NCBI GenBank assembly: GCA_963592205.1
Contig: CAVAVU010000130.1
Span: 1 to 6,962, forward strand
Length of the DNA: 6,962 nucleotides
DNA from: Claveliimonas sp963592205
GTDB taxonomy: Bacteria > Bacillota > Clostridia > Lachnospirales > Lachnospiraceae
Direction: 5' to 3'
Numbering within the stretch: position 1 is the first letter of the stretch; each line of letters begins with the position of its first letter. This document shows positions 1 through 5,633 of the stretch, piece by piece. Under the pieces are notes generated by a model that did no database searches, was not told the DNA's origin, and saw only the letters and a program-made list of their open reading frames with translations. Both the position numbers and the translations under genes were made by a program.

Positions 1-1
1 A

Positions 2-29
2 GGGGAGGGTGGACCTGCCGCCACTCCCC
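2..29. other. G/C-rich imperfect hairpin at the left edge
   Basis: GGGGAG at 2-7 is complementary to CTCCCC at 24-29, with partial further pairing inside. No T-run follows on either strand, so it is not a convincing terminator. It could be part of a larger structured or palindromic element cut by the window edge. The rest of 1-119 is AT-rich and holds no gene I can support. Confidence 0.3.
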
Positions 30-119
30 CGACATTTACAATATAACATATCTTACCGTATATTGGAACTATACTTATCTATCTACTCATCCTTTGTTCT
101 ATCCAAATATTTCCACACA

Positions 120-1160
120 TTACATTCTTGAATCTCCACGATCACTGACAAGCTGATATCCAACACTTGCCACTCTTCTTGACAGGCATCCCCTGCATTC
201 AGCAGCCTCTTCACCCGTACAGATCTTATTATCATACAGTTCATACTGCTTGCGATTCTTAACCGGAGACAGATTCGGCATTACGACATTTGCTCCAGCC
301 TGCAGTCCTTTTTCGCGTCCCAGCGGATCCATTGTTCCCAGTGCCGTTGTCGCAGGAAGCAACACACCCGGAAGCAGTATCCGGATAATGGATAATAATA
401 TCAGCGTCCGCTCTACACTTCCGGCTTTTTCTTCTGCATATCTGGTATCGTGATGCGGAATAAATGGTCCGATTCCTACCATATGAGGCTCCAGTTCTTT
501 TAAAAATATCAGATCCTCTGCAAGGTCTGAAATCTGCTGCCCCGGTGCGCCTACCATAAATCCGGCACCCACCTGGTATCCCAGTTCTTTCAGATCATAG
601 AGACACTGCTTGCGCTCCGATAATTTCATTTCTGCCGGATGAAGCTTCTGATACAGTTCATCACTCGCCGTCTCATGCCGAAGCAGATATCGGTCCGCAC
701 CCACTTCTTTCCACAATCGGTATGTCTCTTTCGAATGTTCTCCTACAGACAATGTGATTGCACACTCCGGATACAACACTCGTATCTCCCGGACAATCTC
801 CGCCAGTTTTTCATCTGTATAATAAGGATCCTCGCCGCCCTGCAGTACAAATGTCCGAAAACCGAGTTCATAACCATTGGCACAGCAGTCCAGTATCTCC
901 TCTTTCGTCAGACGATAACGCTTTGCATTTCTGTTGCCATTTCTAATACCGCAATAGTAGCAGTTATTCTTACAATAATTGGTAAATTCAATCAATCCGC
1001 GGGTATAGACATCTGTGCCGTAATATTCTTTTCGAAGCCGTACTGCTTCCTCCTTTAGCTGCTCTCTGACCTGCACATCTGCCTCTGCCAGCCGGATTAA
1101 TTCCACATATTCTTCTTTTGTCAATTCGTGTATGTTGATAAATTTTTCTGTAATATTCAT
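120..1160 (-). CDS. hydE: [FeFe]-hydrogenase maturation radical SAM protein HydE
   Basis: HydE is a cytoplasmic radical SAM enzyme that works with HydG and HydF to build the 2Fe subcluster of the [FeFe]-hydrogenase H-cluster; it acts in the assembly of the dithiolate-bridged di-iron unit. The 346-aa length is normal for the family. The radical SAM motif CxxxCxxC is C63, C67, C70, followed by GIRNGNRNAKRYR, a typical HydE stretch. Other family-like blocks are LQGGEDPYY (106-114), DRYLLRHETA (156-165), VGIGPFIPH (228-236) and GANVVMPN (289-296). The accessory CX7CX2C cluster motif, present in only some HydE proteins, is kept (C314, C322, C325). The ATG at 1160 places the first cluster at the same residue numbers I recall for Thermotoga maritima HydE, which supports this start although no clear Shine-Dalgarno precedes it. 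BioB and PylB are related but fit less well. HydF, HydG and the hydrogenase are not in the window. Confidence 0.95.
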   Translation of the reverse strand: MNITEKFINIHELTKEEYVELIRLAEADVQVREQLKEEAVRLRKEYYGTDVYTRGLIEFTNYCKNNCYYCGIRNGNRNAKRYRLTKEEILDCCANGYELGFRTFVLQGGEDPYYTDEKLAEIVREIRVLYPECAITLSVGEHSKETYRLWKEVGADRYLLRHETASDELYQKLHPAEMKLSERKQCLYDLKELGYQVGAGFMVGAPGQQISDLAEDLIFLKELEPHMVGIGPFIPHHDTRYAEEKAGSVERTLILLSIIRILLPGVLLPATTALGTMDPLGREKGLQAGANVVMPNLSPVKNRKQYELYDNKICTGEEAAECRGCLSRRVASVGYQLVSDRGDSRM

Positions 1161-1166
1161 ATCTCT

Positions 1167-1195
1167 ATTTTATACATCATTCAGAAAATGGTCAA
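1167..1195 (-). promoter_or_regulatory. Probable sigma-A promoter of hydE
   Basis: On the minus strand TTGACC (1195-1190) and TAAAAT (1172-1167) are separated by 17 nt, a near-consensus sigma-A promoter. The expected transcription start falls at about 1160-1161, on the first base of the hydE ATG, which would make the mRNA leaderless. A weaker alternative lies upstream on the same strand: TTGAGT, then 17 nt, then TGTGAT. Confidence 0.55.
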
Positions 1196-1201
1196 ACATC
1201 A

Positions 1202-1220
1202 ATCACATTCTCATCACATT
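1202..1220. promoter_or_regulatory. Paired 11-bp-spaced direct repeat, candidate response-regulator site
   Basis: ATCACATT occurs at 1202-1209 and again, identical, at 1213-1220, an 11-bp period that puts both copies on one face of the helix. A degenerate third copy (GTCAAACA, 1191-1198) keeps TCA in phase. Tandem sites with this period are typical of OmpR/PhoB-family regulators. The pair lies between the hydE -35 box and a weak -35-like sequence of the lipoprotein gene. The regulator is unknown. Confidence 0.4.
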
Positions 1221-1221
1221 T

Positions 1222-1251
1222 TTCGGATAGACTAAACTCAAGTTTTATAAG
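1222..1251 (+). promoter_or_regulatory. Possible activator-dependent promoter of the lipoprotein gene
   Basis: TATAAG (1246-1251) is a good -10 box. At 18 nt spacing there is only a poor -35 (TTCGGA, 1222-1227), directly abutted by the direct repeats at 1202-1220. A good -10 with a weak -35 next to tandem sites is the usual layout of an activated promoter. The predicted start at about 1257-1258 falls inside the lower stem of the 1249-1330 hairpin. Confidence 0.35.
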
Positions 1252-1330
1252 ATGTGGGGCGGATCCCAAGGTCTTTCATCCACTTATGAGCAAGCTCATG
1301 TGGATTTAGACCTTTTGCCCCTGGCATCTT
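1249..1330 (+). other. Long imperfect inverted repeat / leader hairpin upstream of the lipoprotein gene
   Basis: The arms pair in order: AAGATG (1249-1254) with CATCTT (1325-1330), GGGGC (1256-1260) with GCCCC (1317-1321), AAGGTCT (1268-1274) with AGACCTT (1308-1314), ATCCAC (1278-1283) with GTGGAT (1300-1305), and ATGAG (1286-1290) with CTCAT (1295-1299) closing a CAAG loop. That gives about 29 base pairs broken by small internal loops. TGGG (1255-1258) could pair instead with CCCA (1265-1268), so an alternative local fold exists. The element ends 20 nt before the ribosome-binding site. It is followed by TTTATAAATTTT rather than a clean T-run, so it is a poor terminator. It could be a cis-regulatory or stabilising leader, or a copy of an interspersed palindromic repeat. 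I cannot assign it to a known riboswitch class. Confidence 0.65.
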
Positions 1331-1350
1331 TATAAATTTTGTTTCTCACG

Positions 1351-1357
1351 AAAGGGG
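1351..1357 (+). promoter_or_regulatory. Ribosome-binding site fixing the lipoprotein start
   Basis: AAAGGGG lies 8 nt before the ATG at 1366. This favours that ATG over the upstream in-frame TTG at 1339, which has no Shine-Dalgarno and would add nine residues in front of an otherwise standard lipoprotein signal peptide. Confidence 0.8.
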
Positions 1358-1365
1358 TTTTGAAT

Positions 1366-3375
1366 ATGCGTAAAGAAAAATTATGGCGTGCATTATTCTG
1401 CGGAGGACTTGCCTCTGCTATGGTTCTTACAGGTTGTAGTCAAAGTTCCGGCAATTCACTGGAAGTTTCTGATACATCTGTATCAGGTACCGTTGAATCT
1501 GTTGACGGCAATACAATCACACTTTCCACTTCAACCGGTATGAGCGGCGGTCCTGGCGGTCAGATGGATGGTAATGGATCTGGCGGTGATATGGGCACTC
1601 CGCCGGATGGAAATGGCGGCTCCGATGATTCTAACTCAGGCGATTCCGGTTCACAAACGCCGCCTGAGAAGCCAGATGACTCCAGTGATTCAAGTTCTGG
1701 TTCTGATTCTGCATCAAACTCTGACTCAACAGACTCATCTGATTCACAAGAACAGTCTTCTGATAATAACAGCGGCAGTGATATGGGTACTCCTCCGGAT
1801 GGTAACGGCGGCGGTGCTCCAGGCGGACAGTCAAATGGTAATGCTCCAGGCGGTAACGGCGGGGATAACAACGGCGGCAGCTCCGACAGCGGCATGACCA
1901 TGGAACTGGTATTAAAAGATACTTCTGTATTGAAAGATTCGGATGATAAATCTGCCAAGTTAAGCGACATCGAAGAAGGTGATACACTTACAGTAACGAT
2001 TGATGAAGATGGCGAGATCACATCCGTCGTGATTGAAGATGCGCAGGGCGGTAATAATTCCCAGGGTGTAACTGACTACAGCGCACTGCAGGAATTTACA
2101 GAAGATACGGAAGTATCCGATGAGACTTACCAATCTACAGATTCCGATGAAAATGCAATCCATATTTATAACGGTGCTGAGGTAACATTGGATAAGATTA
2201 CAGCTACCCGTGATTCCTCTGACAGCACAGGCGGCGACAATTCCAGCTTCTACGGCGTAGGCGCCGATGTACTTACTACCGATGGTACAGCCTATGTCAA
2301 CGGTGGTACATTTACCACAGATGCTAACGGCGGTGCCGGACTTTTTGCTTACGGTGACGGCACGATCTATGCATCCGATGCCAAAATCAGCACATCAGCT
2401 GATACTTCCGGCGGTATACACGCAGCAGGCGGCGGTACACTGTATGCCTGGGATCTTGATGTCACCACACAGGGCAATTCCTCTGCTGCCATCCGAAGCG
2501 ACCGTGGCGGTGGAACCATGGTTGTAGACGGCGGAAGCTATACCTCTACCGGCACTGGATCTCCTGCGGTATATTGTACTGCTGATATCTCCGTAAATGA
2601 TGCGGATCTGACTGCCGAAGGATCTGAGGGCATCTGTCTCGAGGGTAAGAACAGCCTGCGCCTGTACGACTGTGACCTGACTGGCAATATGTCCGATGAT
2701 GATCAGAATGACTGCACATGGAATGTAATCCTGTACCAGAGTATGTCCGGAGATTCCGAAGAAGGGGAAGGTTCCTTCCAGATGACCGGCGGCAGTCTCA
2801 CTGCTGAAAATGGCGGTATGTTCTACACGACAAATACTGAATCCACATTCTATCTGTCAGATGTAGATATTACTTCTGCCGATGATTCTGAGTTCTTCCT
2901 GCGTTGCACCGGCAATAACAATCAGCGTGGTTGGGGCGAAAGCGGCTCTAACGGTGCGGATTGTAATTTCACCGCTGCTTCCCAGCAAATGGATGGTGAT
3001 ATCATTTACGACAGCATCAGTAACCTGGACTTCTATATGACCGATGGAAGCACATTGACCGGAGCGTTTGTAGATGATGAATCCTGCGCCGGCAATGGCG
3101 GAGACGGCACATGTAATGCTTACATCAGCTCTGATTCTACCTGGATTGTAACTGGGGACAGCACACTGACCAGCCTTGCAAATGAAGGAACGATCAAAGA
3201 TGCTGATGGTAATACCGTTACCATCAAAGGCACAGACGGAACCGTTTATGTACAGGGTACAAGTTCTTACACCATTACCGTAGGAAGCTACAGTACATCC
3301 GCTGATATGTCCGGAGCTGCATCTGCTGATTCCTTCTCCGATCATGCAGTAGATAAGCCGGATCAGCTTCAGTAA
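1366..3375 (+). CDS. Secreted lipoprotein: interrupted N-terminal beta domain, low-complexity linker, predicted beta-helix
   Basis: The product has 669 aa. Residues 1-24 are a lipoprotein signal peptide: basic start (R2, K3, K5, R8), hydrophobic core, lipobox LTGC with C24 as the lipidated cysteine. Residues 38-55 (VSGTVESVDGNTITL) and 178-226 (about LVLKDTSVL, then LSDIEEGDTLTVTID) read like the two parts of one small DUF5666-like beta domain. Residues 58-176 between them are a Gly/Ser/Asp/Asn/Pro-rich insert containing DMGTPPDGNGG twice. From about 236 to 640 there are short repeating beta-strand and turn units rich in G, D, S and T (for example YVNGGTFTTD, IYASDAKIST, MVVDGGSYTS), as in right-handed beta-helices. 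No catalytic motif, LPXTG signal or C-terminal membrane segment is visible. It is probably an acidic protein tethered to the outer face of the membrane; glycan or surface binding is a guess. It is monocistronic. Confidence 0.85.
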   Translation: MRKEKLWRALFCGGLASAMVLTGCSQSSGNSLEVSDTSVSGTVESVDGNTITLSTSTGMSGGPGGQMDGNGSGGDMGTPPDGNGGSDDSNSGDSGSQTPPEKPDDSSDSSSGSDSASNSDSTDSSDSQEQSSDNNSGSDMGTPPDGNGGGAPGGQSNGNAPGGNGGDNNGGSSDSGMTMELVLKDTSVLKDSDDKSAKLSDIEEGDTLTVTIDEDGEITSVVIEDAQGGNNSQGVTDYSALQEFTEDTEVSDETYQSTDSDENAIHIYNGAEVTLDKITATRDSSDSTGGDNSSFYGVGADVLTTDGTAYVNGGTFTTDANGGAGLFAYGDGTIYASDAKISTSADTSGGIHAAGGGTLYAWDLDVTTQGNSSAAIRSDRGGGTMVVDGGSYTSTGTGSPAVYCTADISVNDADLTAEGSEGICLEGKNSLRLYDCDLTGNMSDDDQNDCTWNVILYQSMSGDSEEGEGSFQMTGGSLTAENGGMFYTTNTESTFYLSDVDITSADDSEFFLRCTGNNNQRGWGESGSNGADCNFTAASQQMDGDIIYDSISNLDFYMTDGSTLTGAFVDDESCAGNGGDGTCNAYISSDSTWIVTGDSTLTSLANEGTIKDADGNTVTIKGTDGTVYVQGTSSYTITVGSYSTSADMSGAASADSFSDHAVDKPDQLQ

Positions 3376-3404
3376 TTAAGCAAATTCTGAACTGAAATAT
3401 TATA

Positions 3405-3502
3405 GAAATATGACAGGACAAGGTTTTATTTATGTTTTCGCAAGAACTTCTTAAGAAATTTTCTTTTTCTTTTAGATAAAGAACATATTTCTGTCATATT
3501 TC
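3405..3502. repeat. 12-bp perfect inverted repeat with 74-bp spacer
   Basis: GAAATATGACAG (3405-3416) is the exact reverse complement of CTGTCATATTTC (3491-3502). The flanks do not extend the match and show no target-site duplication, so a miniature transposon is not supported. The right arm overlaps the -35-like CTGTCA of a possible promoter, so the arms could be operators for one regulator, or could close a large RNA hairpin. The spacer contains the palindrome TTCTTAAGAA (3448-3457) and a pyrimidine-rich tract. Confidence 0.5.
3432..3479 (+). CDS. Possible 15-codon small ORF
   Basis: ATG to TAA encodes MFSQELLKKFSFSFR, a short basic and hydrophobic peptide. AAGG at 3420-3423 lies 8 nt before the ATG, a reasonable Shine-Dalgarno. 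A TATTAT at 3398-3403 could be a -10 box, but no good -35 is present. It sits wholly inside the 12-bp inverted repeat. ORFs this short arise often by chance in AT-rich DNA, so it is recorded only as a candidate. Confidence 0.15.
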   Translation: MFSQELLKKFSFSFR

Positions 3503-3518
3503 ATCTATATACTATAAG
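3491..3518 (+). promoter_or_regulatory. Possible promoter of a small RNA
   Basis: CTGTCA (3491-3496), a 16-nt spacer and TATAAG (3513-3518) resemble a sigma-A promoter, with a second -10-like TATACT at 3508-3513. The start would be about 3524-3525, at the foot of the hairpin at 3521-3547. Confidence 0.3.
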
Positions 3519-3523
3519 ACAGA

Positions 3524-3661
3524 TAGTTGAAAGACCAACAACTATCTCCCTCATAAAGTTAACACTGTAGACTAGCTACAGTGCACACTTTACTCTCATT
3601 CCTTTTAGATAACTATAACGACAAGAAACCCCTTCGCAGCCAGCCACTGTGAAGGGGTTTT
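3524..3661 (+). ncRNA. Candidate small RNA, or structured 3' UTR of the lipoprotein mRNA
   Basis: The segment holds three hairpins in a row. The first is AGATAGTTG (3521-3529) with CAACTATCT (3539-3547). The second is TAAAGT (3554-3559) with ACTTTA (3587-3592), enclosing CACTGTAG (3563-3570) with CTACAGTG (3576-3583) around a 5-nt loop. The third is the terminator at 3626-3660. A CCCTCA linker (3548-3553) lies unpaired between the first two, the kind of C-rich anti-Shine-Dalgarno patch seen in Gram-positive small RNAs. AACTAT (3611-3616) could compete for the 5' arm of the first hairpin. No coding potential is visible. The predicted start would cut the first 3 nt of the first stem. The same bases could instead be the 250-nt 3' UTR of the upstream gene. 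I recognise no known RNA family. Confidence 0.3.
3626..3660. terminator. Bidirectional rho-independent terminator between convergent genes
   Basis: AAACCCCTTC (3626-3635) pairs perfectly with GAAGGGGTTT (3651-3660). Four more pairs, one of them G-U, extend the stem to a 7-nt loop (3640-3646). On the plus strand TTTTA follows; on the minus strand the stem runs into TTTCTTG. It can serve both the lipoprotein side and the minus-strand operon ending at 3700. Confidence 0.9.
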
Positions 3662-3671
3662 ACGTTATATA

Positions 3672-3696
3672 ATGATGTCTGCGTTCGCAACATCAT
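3672..3696. other. Short hairpin just past the MFS stop codon
   Basis: ATGATGT (3672-3678) pairs with ACATCAT (3690-3696), and TGC with GCA around GTTC, with one bulged C. No T-run follows on the minus strand. It probably supports the stronger terminator just beyond it or protects the 3' end of the operon mRNA. Confidence 0.45.
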
Positions 3697-3699
3697 ATT

Positions 3700-4935
3700 T
3701 TAAGCCTGATACAGATTCTTATATCTTCTTTTGTCTTTTACTGCCAGAATTCCTGTTAATCCTAAGAACAATGCTCCTGTCAGAAGCACTATGATCCAGG
3801 TAAATGTCGGCGTAGAGTTCTTATATATCACTCCGATCAGCATCTGATATCCGCTCATGATGCCAATTCTGGTCACTTCCATCAGTCCGTGTACCCGTCC
3901 TCTATGGCTTGCCGGCATACGTCTGGTCAGATACGGACTCTCTGCAAGCATGTTAGATACCTCACCCCACGTCATCACAATCATTGCCGCATAATAAAAC
4001 GGTATGTGACCGGCAAATACGAGGAATATTCCATATCCAAACAGCATCATCAGATATCCATACATTGTCTTAACTGGCTCTGAGAATCTCTGTAACAATT
4101 TGGTAAATATCGGTGTGAATATAACCACGATAATACAGTTCACACTGGTAACCGTTCCATAGATCACTGCTCCCGTATCTCCATGCAGTCTTACCAGATC
4201 CATCGGCACCAGATAATTATACATCTGATACATTGCGCCATATCCGCTGGCTGTCAGGATATACAACAGGATCAGCCGATTTTCCCGCAGGATCGTCCAC
4301 AGACTCTCTCCATGGCGGTCTGTCTGATAGACTGCTTTATGGCTGACATCCTTCACCGGCGTAATATTCTGCACAAACAGGAAAATCAGAATGGATGAAA
4401 TACCAATCGATATTCCACTGAGCAGAAATGCCAGCCACAGGTAATTGCGAAACATGAATCCTGCAACAGCCGAAGCCATAACGCCACCCAGATTCCCCAT
4501 CAGATACTGCAGTGAATACCCTCTTTCCCGATCCTCCGTCAGCGTAATGTCTGCCGTCAGCGAATTGTAAGAAGGATTCTCCATATTCTGACACGTAGAT
4601 GCAATAAACATCAGCACAATGGATTTACCGCTAAGCGGTATCAATCCACAGATGATATAACAGACCACCGATACAATATCCAGATAGACGATATTCATTT
4701 TCTTACTAAAACGGTCTGCCATCTTACCGCCGACCAGATTCGCCGGAATGGATAAAATACCCATAAGAGCCGTTACCCATGCGACCTGCACTGCATTCAT
4801 GCCAAGCTTCTGGCTCAGTATCATCGTCAGCATCGGCCGGACCATAGCGCCCATCGCCGTCACCAGACGGCCAAAACATAATATGTAATTTTCTCTTCTT
4901 AAGCCTTTATACTGCGATATGATGTTAATATTCAT
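3700..4935 (-). CDS. Major facilitator superfamily transporter
   Basis: This is a 411-aa integral membrane protein, the usual size for a 12-helix MFS carrier driven by an ion gradient. Long hydrophobic segments run through the sequence, with a central hydrophilic loop at about 190-220 that separates two six-helix halves. The MFS motif A between helices 2 and 3 is GGKMADRFSKK (69-79), with D74 and R75. The matching region of the second half (about 334-350, containing TRRMPASHRGRVHGL) is also typical. The overall type resembles drug/H+ antiporter-like permeases, but the substrate cannot be read from the sequence. The start ATG (4935) overlaps the stop of the HAD gene by four bases (ATGA), with AGGGA six nt upstream, so it is translationally coupled. 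It is the last gene of the operon; transcription should stop at the 3626-3660 hairpin. Confidence 0.9.
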   Translation of the reverse strand: MNINIISQYKGLRRENYILCFGRLVTAMGAMVRPMLTMILSQKLGMNAVQVAWVTALMGILSIPANLVGGKMADRFSKKMNIVYLDIVSVVCYIICGLIPLSGKSIVLMFIASTCQNMENPSYNSLTADITLTEDRERGYSLQYLMGNLGGVMASAVAGFMFRNYLWLAFLLSGISIGISSILIFLFVQNITPVKDVSHKAVYQTDRHGESLWTILRENRLILLYILTASGYGAMYQMYNYLVPMDLVRLHGDTGAVIYGTVTSVNCIIVVIFTPIFTKLLQRFSEPVKTMYGYLMMLFGYGIFLVFAGHIPFYYAAMIVMTWGEVSNMLAESPYLTRRMPASHRGRVHGLMEVTRIGIMSGYQMLIGVIYKNSTPTFTWIIVLLTGALFLGLTGILAVKDKRRYKNLYQA

Positions 4936-5633
4936 GCCATTTCCCTGATCAATTTAAATAACTCTTCTTCACTTCTTACGATCGATGTACGTTTTGGAAT
5001 ATCTACAGGCACCTCACGCTCTCTCCGCTCTAACCAGATAGCACTCCAGCCTGCACCTGTTGCTCCTATAATATCCTTTTCATAAGAATCTCCTACATAT
5101 ACGATATCTTCTGGATTCTGCAGATTCATTTTCTTCATCACATACTCAAAGATTCCACGTTCTGGTTTATTGACACCCACATCACCGGATACAAAGATAT
5201 ACTCCGGATTCACCCATCGTTCCAGATCCAGTGTCTTTATCTTCCTCCACTGATGCGCCGATGGTCCATTGGTAATAACGCCAAGCTTCATACGCTCACC
5301 ACAGTATTCCAATATCTGCCGCATCTGATCCGACACCGTAATCTGGGTGCCATAGTATACGTACCGCTCCTGATAGCTTACTGCCTGTTCATCCGTAATC
5401 GGTAAATGAAAATCTTCCATGGCTCGCTTAATACGGTAAATGTACATTTCTTCTTTGGTCATTTCACCTCGCCCCATGGCATCAAAACTCTCATCACTAT
5501 AATAACGGTTCGCCTTAAATAAATCTACCAGCGATATGCCTTTTAATTCCCCAAATACATCCCTGCAAGCCTGGTCAAATACCACCTGCTGATCATATAT
5601 TGTATCATCCACATCAAATAATATTGCCTTCAT
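4932..5633 (-). CDS. HAD-superfamily hydrolase, subfamily IA (YjjG-like)
   Basis: This 233-aa cytoplasmic phosphatase shows all four HAD motifs. Motif I is FDVDDTIYD with nucleophile D7 and acid/base D9, motif II is VITNG with T121, motif III is K156 in NKPERGIF, and motif IV is VGDSYEKD with D182 and D187. A helical C1 cap lies between motifs I and II (about 15-90), which places it in subfamily I and next to YjjG/YfnB-type nucleotide or sugar phosphatases. The substrate is unknown. The start ATG (5631-5633) shares one base with the stop of the metallopeptidase gene (TAATG), with AGGAG about 10 nt upstream; the stop overlaps the MFS start. A housecleaning or metabolite phosphatase role is likely. 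Its link with the neighbouring transporter is suggestive but unproven. Confidence 0.92.
   Translation of the reverse strand: MKAILFDVDDTIYDQQVVFDQACRDVFGELKGISLVDLFKANRYYSDESFDAMGRGEMTKEEMYIYRIKRAMEDFHLPITDEQAVSYQERYVYYGTQITVSDQMRQILEYCGERMKLGVITNGPSAHQWRKIKTLDLERWVNPEYIFVSGDVGVNKPERGIFEYVMKKMNLQNPEDIVYVGDSYEKDIIGATGAGWSAIWLERREREVPVDIPKRTSIVRSEEELFKLIREMA

Noticed and set aside
1..50. Minus-strand ORF from an ATG at 50 open to the window edge
   Set aside because: Only 16 codons are visible, composition is odd (Gly/Arg/Cys), no clear ribosome-binding site, and it coincides with the G/C-rich hairpin.
250..1058. Plus-strand ORFs within the hydE region
   Set aside because: They lie antisense inside a clear HydE gene, have no family-like motifs and no ribosome-binding sites.
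1286..1309. 7-codon ORF (MSKLMWI) in the leader hairpin
   Set aside because: It has no Shine-Dalgarno and lies inside the stem-loop; it follows from the palindrome ATGAGCAAGCTCAT.
1339..1341. TTG start for the lipoprotein
   Set aside because: It lacks a Shine-Dalgarno and adds residues before a normal signal peptide; the ATG at 1366 has AAAGGGG at good spacing.
1560..2021. Long minus-strand and +2-frame ORFs in the lipoprotein linker
   Set aside because: They are artefacts of the repetitive Gly/Ser/Asp codons; their proteins are Pro/Ser/Leu-rich low complexity on the opposite strand.
2857..3345. 162-codon minus-strand ORF inside the beta-helix region
   Set aside because: It is antisense to a coding frame with strong protein features and shows no domain or start signal of its own.
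3405..3502. Miniature inverted-repeat transposable element
   Set aside because: The arms are perfect but no target-site duplication is seen next to them, so mobility is not supported from this copy alone.
4337..4594. 85-codon minus-strand ORF inside the MFS gene
   Set aside because: It is an out-of-frame shadow of the transporter with no transport motif or ribosome-binding site.
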